Source: an uncultured Actinomycetes bacterium (GTDB taxonomy: Bacteria; Actinomycetota; Actinomycetes; Nanopelagicales; Nanopelagicaceae). From it: a stretch of DNA of 5,164 nt. Below, piece after piece: positions 1-5,164 of this stretch. The stretch is taken from contig CAINSH010000190.1 in assembly GCA_903852955.1 (NCBI GenBank), positions 1 to 5,164 on the forward strand, read 5' to 3'. Position 1 is the first letter of the stretch. The number at the start of each line of letters is the position of its first letter. The notes under the pieces are model-generated. The model searched no databases and was not told the origin of the DNA. It saw only the letters and a list, made by a program, of their open reading frames with translations. Made by a program: the position numbers and the translations under genes.

Positions 1-1013
1 AAGAACGTGCCGATAAGGGTGTGGCTTGGGTTAAGAACGAGTTAACAAAATTAGTTGAGAAGAAAAGGATGAGCGCTGAATCAGCAAATCGCCTGGCGCT
101 TTTAATCTCTGGCTCATCTGATCAAAATGTTTTTGCCGGTTGTGATTTTATTATTGAGGCAATATTTGAAGAACTCTCTCTTAAACAGGAGTTATTTAAA
201 AAGCTTGAGAGCATCGTCTCCCCTGAATGTGTCCTTGCAACTAATACTTCATCACTTTCAGTTGAACGTATGAGCGAAGGATTAAACAACCCAGAACGAG
301 TTGTGGGCTTCCACTTCTTCAACCCAGTTGCGGTAATGCCACTTCTTGAAGTAGCTCGTACAAGTAAGACTGACGATGCAACTACCGCCACAGCAATTGC
401 GGTAGGAAAAGAACTTAAGAAGACAATGATTATCTGCAAAGATGCGCCCGGCTTTGTCGTTAACCGATTGCTAACTAGGTTCATGGGCGAAATTACCGAT
501 GCCGTTGATGAGGGAACTTCGCCTGAAGTTGCCGATAATGCGATGCGTTCAATTGGCTTTCCAATGTCTCCATTCCAACTTCTAGATCTTGTCGGTCCTG
601 GAGTTGCACTTCATGTATCTCAAACTCTGCACGCTAATTTAGGTGAGCGTTATCGAATCTCTCCAACAATGGCGGCAATGGTTAAAGAAGGTGTACGTAA
701 CTTCTATATTAAGAATCCTGATGGAAGTTTTGGTGCAAACCCTGCAGCCGTTGCGCTCATCCACAAAGGCGATTCACCATCGACGGCCGAACAAGTGCAA
801 AATCGTGCATTGACAGCGTTGGCCGTTGAGGCGCGCATGATGCTTGATGAAGGTGTAGTAGCCACTGCAGCTGAAATTGATCTATGTATGTTGATGGGCG
901 CTGGCTGGCCAATGCATCTTGGCGGAATTCTTCCCTACTTAGATCGAGAAGGTATTAGCGAGGCTGCTTGCGGTCAGCGTTTTCATCCGAAGGGAACTGC
1001 ATCTCTTCCTTAA
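1..1013 (+). CDS. fadB: 3-hydroxyacyl-CoA dehydrogenase, FadB/FadJ type (3' part, 5' end off the window)
   Basis: This enzyme oxidises L-3-hydroxyacyl-CoA to 3-ketoacyl-CoA with NAD+ in fatty-acid beta-oxidation, in the cytoplasm. The frame is open from base 3, so the GTG at 21 is internal (ERADKGVAWV reads through it) and the true start lies upstream; 336 residues are visible. In order: the rest of the NAD-binding domain, with ATNTSS (237-254) and GFHFFNP holding the catalytic His (312-314) and its partner Glu in LLEV (348-350); the first C-terminal domain, opening with DAPGFVVNRLL (from 441); and a second C-terminal-like repeat ending in GAGWPMHLGGILPYLDREG. Two such C-terminal repeats are typical of fused crotonase-dehydrogenase alpha subunits of about 700 residues. 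An N-terminal enoyl-CoA hydratase domain is therefore expected off the left edge but is not seen. The gene ends with TAA and its last 59 bp overlap the convergent dxs. Family assignment is secure; FadB versus FadJ naming is not. Confidence 0.93.
   Translation, partial: ERADKGVAWVKNELTKLVEKKRMSAESANRLALLISGSSDQNVFAGCDFIIEAIFEELSLKQELFKKLESIVSPECVLATNTSSLSVERMSEGLNNPERVVGFHFFNPVAVMPLLEVARTSKTDDATTATAIAVGKELKKTMIICKDAPGFVVNRLLTRFMGEITDAVDEGTSPEVADNAMRSIGFPMSPFQLLDLVGPGVALHVSQTLHANLGERYRISPTMAAMVKEGVRNFYIKNPDGSFGANPAAVALIHKGDSPSTAEQVQNRALTALAVEARMMLDEGVVATAAEIDLCMLMGAGWPMHLGGILPYLDREGISEAACGQRFHPKGTASLP
955..1013. other. 59-bp convergent overlap of dehydrogenase and dxs 3' ends
   Basis: The plus-strand gene stops with TAA at 1011-1013 and dxs stops with TAA at 955-957, so the coding ends overlap tail to tail. 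The dehydrogenase end (PYLDREGISEAACGQRF) looks like conserved family sequence. The corresponding 18 DXS residues look like a non-conserved polar extension, which suggests dxs grew into its neighbour, perhaps by loss of an earlier stop. Confidence 0.85.
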
Positions 1014-1587
1014 GAGAGCTACTCCATTCAACGACACTGCGTGCGATATTTTGAGCAGTAATTCCAATATCGCTCAAAATTTCGCCACGCTTTGAGTGCT
1101 CAATAAACTCAAGTGGAACACCGATTGAGTGCAGCGGAATCAAAACTCCAGCATCTCTAAACATTTCAGAGATAGAACTTCCAAGTCCGCCGTGACGGAT
1201 TCCATCTTCAAGGACCACAACACTCTTATATCGCTCGGCCATGCGAACAAGCGATTGTGGCAAAGGTTTAACCCAGCGAGGATCTATAACCGTTACGCCT
1301 ACGCCTTCGCGATATGCAGATGATGCTGCCTCAACAGCAATTGCCGCCATAGCTCCAACGCTAATTAATAAGACATCGGCACTTTCTCCGCGATATAAAA
1401 CATCAATGCCATCTCGGCGTTCAAAGGCCGGAATATCTTCTTGGACCGCACCCTTTGGGAAACGAACCATTGATGGTGCATCGTTAATGTCGATCGCTTC
1501 TCGGAGCAGCTCTTTTAATCTAGCTCCGTCTCGCGGTGCGCTGACATGCATCGTTGGAACTATTCCAGTCAAAGCTAAATCCCAAAT
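955..1587 (-). CDS. dxs: DXS C-terminal fragment (end of Pyr domain and transketolase C-terminal domain)
   Basis: This is the downstream continuation of dxs in the same frame, starting with IWDLALTGIVP right after the TGA. It carries normal DXS sequence: SAPRDGARLKELLREA, PSMVRFPKG, DPRWVKPLP, EDGIRHGGLGSS and a final helix ending near ARSVVEW. It has no further stops or frameshifts. Independent translation would need TTG 1570-1572, 15 nt after the stop and preceded by GGGA at 7 nt spacing, or ATG 1549-1551, which has no good ribosome site. TTG is simply the normal leucine codon of the intact gene, so restart is possible but unproven. The last 18 residues, mostly polar, go beyond the usual DXS end and lie over the 3' end of the convergent dehydrogenase gene. 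The stop is TAA at 955-957. Confidence 0.8.
   Translation of the reverse strand: MWDLALTGIVPTMHVSAPRDGARLKELLREAIDINDAPSMVRFPKGAVQEDIPAFERRDGIDVLYRGESADVLLISVGAMAAIAVEAASSAYREGVGVTVIDPRWVKPLPQSLVRMAERYKSVVVLEDGIRHGGLGSSISEMFRDAGVLIPLHSIGVPLEFIEHSKRGEILSDIGITAQNIARSVVEWSSSLKEEMQFPSDENADRKQPR
1043..1085. repeat. Imperfect inverted repeat (14-position arms, 15-nt loop), possible transcript-end hairpin
   Basis: The left arm GCGATATTTTGAGC (1043-1056) pairs with the right arm GCTCAAAATTTCGC (1072-1085): 13 pairs with one T/T mismatch (1047/1081), including 9 uninterrupted pairs next to the loop. It lies 29 bp after the stop of the plus-strand dehydrogenase gene and inside the last part of dxs, where the arms encode EILS and AQNIA. 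No T-run follows on the plus strand, so it is not a classical Rho-independent terminator. It could mark the 3' end of the dehydrogenase transcript or be a by-product of coding sequence. Confidence 0.4.
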
Positions 1588-1590
1588 TCA
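1588..1590 (-). other. In-frame TGA replacing the conserved glycine of DXS
   Basis: The minus strand reads CAC CAT TGA ATT TGG GAT, that is H H stop I W D. DXS proteins have Gly here (THQG in E. coli; HNGMWD-type in actinobacteria). GGA to TGA is a single G-to-T change, C-to-A at base 1590 on the plus strand. Frames on both sides match exactly: 1572 and 1587 differ by 15. Confidence 0.95.
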
Positions 1591-2880
1591 ATGGTGGGAT
1601 GGACCATCATCACCTGTCACTCCCGAGCGATCTAAAACAAAGGTAACTCCTGCTTTGTGCAAAGCGACATCGAGCAGCATTTGATCAAAAGCGCGGTTTA
1701 GGAAAGTGGAATACACGGCCACGACTGGATGTAAACCAGTGAAAGCAAGACCTGCCGCGCTAGTTACTGCATGTTGTTCAGCGATACCAACATCGATTGT
1801 GCGCTCTGGAAAAGCAGCTTGGAATTGATCTAAGCCAGTAGGGCCTAACATTGCAGCAGTTATTGCCACGATATCTTCGCGCTTTTTACCGATTTCAACT
1901 AACTCTTGTGCGAAAACTTTTGTCCACGAAGTTGCACTCTTTGAAAGTGGTTCTCCGGTTTCAGGATCAATGACACCAACTGCGTGGAATTTCTCAGCTT
2001 CATCGGCAACTGCTGGCTTATGACCTTTACCCTTTTCGGTAATTGCGTGTACCAAAATTGGAGCGCCGTACTCCTTGGCCTGATGTAATGCTTTTTCCAT
2101 TGCAGCAATGTCATGCCCATCAATTGGTCCCATGTATTTAAGGCCAAGATCTTCAAACATTCCTTGCGGGGCAACAATGTCTTTAATTCCCTTTTTCATT
2201 CCGTGCAGGGTTTCATAGATTGGGACGCCTACAACTGGAGTCTTATGTAAAACCTCTTTGCCCCAGTCTAGAAACTTTTCATATCCGCTAGTTACTCGAA
2301 GCGTTGAAAGATACGTTGCAACGCCACCAATTGTTGGAGAGTACGAACGGGTATTGTCATTAACGACAATGACCAAGTTACGTTTTTGCTCAGGCGCGAT
2401 ATTGTTTAAAGCTTCCCAAGACATTCCGCCAGTTAATGCACCATCGCCCACAACGACAACTACATGACGATCGCTTTCTCCCTGAATCGAAAAGCCGCGC
2501 GAGATTCCATCTCCCCAGGAAAGCGCCGTTGATGCATGCGAATTTTCAATGACATCATGTTCGCTTTCGCCGCGATTGGGATAGCCAGAAATTCCTCCGC
2601 GCTGGCGAAGTTGATCGAATGCATCGGCTCGACCAGTCAAAATCTTATGAACATAGGATTGGTGACCAGTATCAAAGACAATGACATCTTTTGGGGATTC
2701 AAAGGTGCGATGTATTGCAAGGGTGAGTTCAACAACACCCAAATTTGGGCCAAGGTGACCGCCAGTTTTAGAAACTTTTTCGATCAGTAAACTTCGAATC
2801 TGCGCACTGAGCTCAATTAACTGCTCGTGGGTGAGGTTAACCAAATCAGCAGGTGACTTGATGCGGCTCAACATGGGCAC
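1588..2880 (-). CDS. dxs: DXS N-terminal fragment (thiamine-diphosphate domain and most of the Pyr domain)
   Basis: This is the 430-residue open frame from GTG 2878-2880 to the premature TGA. Visible DXS landmarks, numbered from the [17 protein letters not shown] (40-53), GHQSYVHK (72-79, active-site His 73), the SHAST segment (114-118), and the thiamine-diphosphate/Mg2+ motif GDG (145-147, bases 2440-2448) running to NN (159-160) and NDN (174-176). [10 protein letters not shown] follows at 363-372 with the catalytic Glu 368 (bases 1777-1779), which activates the cofactor. The fragment ends GDDGPSHH; His 429 (bases 1594-1596) aligns with the active-site His 431 of E. coli DXS. All expected catalytic residues up to this point are intact. 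If termination occurs, the product lacks the end of the Pyr domain and the whole C-terminal domain, and would probably be inactive or unstable. Confidence 0.9.
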   Translation of the reverse strand: MPMLSRIKSPADLVNLTHEQLIELSAQIRSLLIEKVSKTGGHLGPNLGVVELTLAIHRTFESPKDVIVFDTGHQSYVHKILTGRADAFDQLRQRGGISGYPNRGESEHDVIENSHASTALSWGDGISRGFSIQGESDRHVVVVVGDGALTGGMSWEALNNIAPEQKRNLVIVVNDNTRSYSPTIGGVATYLSTLRVTSGYEKFLDWGKEVLHKTPVVGVPIYETLHGMKKGIKDIVAPQGMFEDLGLKYMGPIDGHDIAAMEKALHQAKEYGAPILVHAITEKGKGHKPAVADEAEKFHAVGVIDPETGEPLSKSATSWTKVFAQELVEIGKKREDIVAITAAMLGPTGLDQFQAAFPERTIDVGIAEQHAVTSAAGLAFTGLHPVVAVYSTFLNRAFDQMLLDVALHKAGVTFVLDRSGVTGDDGPSHH

Positions 2881-2892
2881 AAGTTTAGGTGC

Positions 2893-5164
2893 TTAGGCGT
2901 TTAAGAGCGAACGCAATACGTACTGCATGATTCCACCGTGGCGGTAATAATCGGCCTCACCTGGAGTATCAATACGAACGCTTGCGACAAAGCTCTTATC
3001 CCCGGCTGTTACGGTCAGCTCCTTTGGAACTCCTCCGGTATTTAACGCGGTGATTCCGCTGATGGAAAATACCTCTTCGCCCGTAATGCCGAGAGATTGA
3101 GCATTTTCGCCGTTTTTAAACTGCAATGGTAAAACACCCATTCCAATTAAATTAGATCGGTGGATGCGCTCAAAAGATTCAGCAATAACAGCGCGAACAC
3201 CAAGTAGTGAAGTTCCCTTAGCGGCCCAGTCACGCGAAGACCCAGATCCATATTCTTTACCTGCCAAAATAACAAGCGGTGTTCCTTGGCTTTGATATGC
3301 AACGGAGGCATCATAAATTGTTGACTGCTCACCATTGCTTGCAAAGTTACGAGTAAATCCACCTTCAACTCCATCGAGAAGAAGATTCTTCAATCGAATG
3401 TTTGCGAAAGTTCCACGAATCATTACTTCATGGTTGCCTCGGCGTGAACCATAAGAGTTAAAATCTTTGCGATCGATTCCATGATCTGCTAGATACTTAC
3501 CTGCTGGAGAATCAACTTTGATATTTCCCGCAGGAGAGATGTGATCTGTGGTCACAGAGTCACCCAAAATCGCAAGCACTCGAGCATTTGCAATATCTAC
3601 TACTGGAGTTGGTTGCTTTGGCATTGCATCAAAGTAGGGCGGCTTTCGAACGTAGGTAGATTTCGGATCCCATTCAAAAACTTTGCCTGTTGGAGTTGCA
3701 AGCGACTTCCAACGATGATCGCCATCAAAGACCGAGGCATAATCTTTTGTAAACATGGCTGAAGAAATTGATGATTCGATAACGCTTTGAATCTCCGCAG
3801 GGGTTGGCCAGATATCAGCTAAGAAAACATCGGATCCGTTTTGATCTTTTCCTAAGGAGTCCTTTTCGAAATCGTGATCCATTGTTCCAGCGATTGCATA
3901 TGCAACAACTAAGGGAGGCGATGCCAAGTAGTTCATCTTTACATCTGGGCTAATTCGACCTTCAAAGTTGCGATTACCCGACAAAACTGCCGTGACTGCT
4001 AAGTCGCCATCATTGACGGCTTTACTTATCTCAACTGGAAGCGGGCCTGAGTTTCCGATACAGGTTACACAGCCATAACCAACTAAGTTAAAGCCAAGGG
4101 CTTCCATGTATTTAGTTAAATCTGCGCGATCGTAATAATCGGTAACAACTTTAGATCCTGGTGCTAACGTTGTTTTGACCCAAGGCTTGGATTTAAGCCC
4201 CTTTTCAACTGCCTTTTTAGCAAGTAATGCTGCACCAATCATTACTGAGGGATTTGAAGTGTTAGTACATGAGGTAATGGATGCGATTACAACATCGCCA
4301 TTCTTAACACGAGTATTTCCAGCAGCTACATCACCTTTTTGAGTCTTATCTGAATAATAAGAAGGCACAATTTTCTCAAATGCTGCCTTTGAATCACTCA
4401 GTGAAATGCGATCTTGCGGACGCTTTGGTCCAGCAATAGAAGGTACGACAGTTGATAAATCCAACTCCACCTGTTCAGAAAAACGTGGCTCGATTGATGG
4501 GTCATGCCACAAACCCTGAACCTTGGCATAGGACTCAACGAGTGCAACTTGTTCATCGGTACGCCCAGTTAGTCGCAAATAACGTAAAGCTTCTTCATCA
4601 ATTGGGAAAATCGCACAAGTAGAACCGTATTCGGGGCTCATATTTCCGATTGTGGTTCGGTTGGCCATAGGTACTGCTGTCACTCCAGGGCCATAGAACT
4701 CTACAAACTTTCCAACCACGCCGTGCTTGCGCAAAATTTCGGTGATTGTAAGTGCCATATCAGTTGCAGTTGTTCCAAGTGGAAGTTGGCCCGTTAATTT
4801 AAAACCAACTACGCGAGGAATTAACATTGAAACTGGCTGACCCAGAAGCGCCGCTTCGGCTTCAATTCCACCCACTCCCCAACCAAGCACTCCAAGACCG
4901 TTGACCATTGTGGTGTGTGAATCTGTTCCAACGACAGTATCTGGATAGGCGCGCAATACGCCATTAACGGTACGAGTCATAACTACGCGTGCTAAATATT
5001 CAATATTTACCTGGTGAACAATTCCAGTTCCTGGTGGAACAACTTTGAACTCATCAAAGGCAGTCTGACCCCAACGCAAGAAACGATAACGCTCTTGGTT
5101 ACGCTCATACTCAATATCGGTGTTTTTCTCAAAAGCATCTTTGGTTCCAAAAACATCTGCAATG
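2893..5164 (-). CDS. acnA: Aconitate hydratase AcnA (5' end off the window)
   Basis: Aconitase interconverts citrate and isocitrate via cis-aconitate in the TCA cycle, using a [4Fe-4S] cluster, in the cytoplasm. The frame is open to the right edge ([20 protein letters not shown] precedes the TTG at 5077-5079, which is an internal leucine codon). 756 residues are visible of an expected 890-940, so about 150 N-terminal residues are missing. Motifs in order: [28 protein letters not shown] with active-site Asp/His; cluster ligand Cys in SITSCTNTS (4267-4269); ligands in GYGCVTCIG (Cys at 4069-4071 and 4060-4062); then the swivel domain with [34 protein letters not shown] and the catalytic [12 protein letters not shown] (about 3215-3255). 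All three cluster cysteines are present, so it should be active. The AcnA/IRP class is indicated by these sequences. It ends with TAA 12 bp before dxs, so it is probably the upstream gene of an acnA-dxs transcript; its promoter is not in the window. Confidence 0.97.
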   Translation of the reverse strand, partial: IADVFGTKDAFEKNTDIEYERNQERYRFLRWGQTAFDEFKVVPPGTGIVHQVNIEYLARVVMTRTVNGVLRAYPDTVVGTDSHTTMVNGLGVLGWGVGGIEAEAALLGQPVSMLIPRVVGFKLTGQLPLGTTATDMALTITEILRKHGVVGKFVEFYGPGVTAVPMANRTTIGNMSPEYGSTCAIFPIDEEALRYLRLTGRTDEQVALVESYAKVQGLWHDPSIEPRFSEQVELDLSTVVPSIAGPKRPQDRISLSDSKAAFEKIVPSYYSDKTQKGDVAAGNTRVKNGDVVIASITSCTNTSNPSVMIGAALLAKKAVEKGLKSKPWVKTTLAPGSKVVTDYYDRADLTKYMEALGFNLVGYGCVTCIGNSGPLPVEISKAVNDGDLAVTAVLSGNRNFEGRISPDVKMNYLASPPLVVAYAIAGTMDHDFEKDSLGKDQNGSDVFLADIWPTPAEIQSVIESSISSAMFTKDYASVFDGDHRWKSLATPTGKVFEWDPKSTYVRKPPYFDAMPKQPTPVVDIANARVLAILGDSVTTDHISPAGNIKVDSPAGKYLADHGIDRKDFNSYGSRRGNHEVMIRGTFANIRLKNLLLDGVEGGFTRNFASNGEQSTIYDASVAYQSQGTPLVILAGKEYGSGSSRDWAAKGTSLLGVRAVIAESFERIHRSNLIGMGVLPLQFKNGENAQSLGITGEEVFSISGITALNTGGVPKELTVTAGDKSFVASVRIDTPGEADYYRHGGIMQYVLRSLLNA

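Larger units (their letters stand above)
955..2880 (-). pseudogene. dxs: 1-deoxy-D-xylulose-5-phosphate synthase gene, full length but interrupted by an in-frame TGA
   Basis: DXS condenses pyruvate and glyceraldehyde-3-phosphate, using thiamine diphosphate and Mg2+, to make 1-deoxy-D-xylulose-5-phosphate, the first step of the MEP isoprenoid pathway and a thiamine/pyridoxal precursor. Reading through the TGA at 1588-1590 gives 641 codons, a normal length for the family, with every domain present and in frame, so this is a point nonsense change and not a frameshift. The stop falls inside the pyrimidine-binding (second) domain, not at a domain boundary, so neither fragment alone should be active. 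The gene follows acnA after 12 bp on the same strand. The start chosen is GTG 2878-2880, giving VPMLSRI, which resembles actinobacterial MPLL-type starts; ATG 2872-2874 is the alternative. Neither has a clear Shine-Dalgarno, which suggests coupling to acnA translation. Whether the gene is truly broken or the base is an error cannot be told from one sequence. Confidence 0.85.

Noticed and set aside
21..23. GTG as the start of the dehydrogenase gene
   Set aside because: The frame is open to the left edge and the upstream residues ERADKG continue the family sequence, and the NAD-binding glycine motif is still missing, so the gene is cut by the window edge.
122..484. 120-codon open frame on the minus strand
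   Set aside because: It lies wholly antisense to the well-conserved dehydrogenase coding sequence and resembles no family I know; a shadow frame.
1588..1600. Selenocysteine (SECIS-directed) reading of the dxs TGA
   Set aside because: The position is glycine, not cysteine, throughout the family, and the small 6-bp hairpin surrounds the TGA with the codon in its loop, whereas bacterial SECIS hairpins lie just downstream of the UGA.
1129..1684. Two overlapping plus-strand open frames (64 and 147 codons)
   Set aside because: They lie antisense to conserved DXS C-terminal coding, have low-complexity Ser/Arg/Ala-rich content, and match no recognisable family.
2536..2790. 84-codon plus-strand open frame with a hydrophobic beginning
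   Set aside because: Antisense to the conserved DXS N-terminal region; no ribosome site or recognisable homology, so treated as a shadow. The other short frames at 1899-2177, 2258-2467, 3147-3374 and 3541-3762 were rejected for the same reason.
5077..5079. TTG as the start of acnA
   Set aside because: The frame continues to the window end with typical aconitase sequence (NQERYRF before LRWGQ), so this is an internal leucine codon.
1..5164. Mobile element, CRISPR array, toxin-antitoxin, defence or biosynthetic cluster
   Set aside because: Nearly every base belongs to three housekeeping metabolic genes; I saw no direct-repeat arrays, transposase motifs, tRNA or attachment-site-like sequences.

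Overview
The window looks like chromosomal DNA from a streamlined, fairly low-GC actinobacterium. The proteins have actinobacterial-type sequences: the DXS start VPMLSRI resembles the MPLL-type start I recall from Streptomyces, and the aconitase is of the AcnA class. The DNA is AT-richer than in most actinobacteria, and almost no base is non-coding. Freshwater Nanopelagicales (acI lineage) would fit, but that is an inference from composition and protein style, not a demonstrated placement.

Layout: (1) 1-1013, plus strand, holds the 3' part of a FadB/FadJ-type 3-hydroxyacyl-CoA dehydrogenase (fatty-acid beta-oxidation); its 5' end lies off the left edge. (2) 955-2880, minus strand, is dxs (1-deoxy-D-xylulose-5-phosphate synthase, first step of the MEP isoprenoid pathway). 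It is full length but interrupted by one in-frame TGA at 1588-1590. (3) 2893-5164, minus strand, is acnA (aconitate hydratase, TCA cycle); its 5' end lies off the right edge. acnA and dxs are tandem with 12 bp between stop and start and are probably co-transcribed. dxs and the dehydrogenase gene converge and overlap by 59 bp. The only bases not covered by a gene are 2881-2892.

The main observation is the dxs interruption. The TGA replaces the nearly invariant glycine just after the active-site histidine (GPSHH-G-IWDLAL). The frame is the same on both sides and everything else in the 641-codon gene is intact. A single GGA to TGA change explains it: a recent nonsense mutation, a base error in the assembly, or, much less likely, read-through. 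All three genuine stops in the window are TAA and the window has well over a hundred ordinary glycine codons, so a genome-wide UGA=Gly code is not supported. A second signal is a long imperfect inverted repeat at 1043-1085, inside the dxs 3' end and just past the stop of the convergent dehydrogenase gene.

The three genes encode housekeeping central metabolism: acetyl-CoA production by beta-oxidation, citrate isomerisation in the TCA cycle, and pyruvate plus glyceraldehyde-3-phosphate entering isoprenoid synthesis. I see no mobile element, CRISPR array, tRNA, rRNA, defence system or other undescribed system here.
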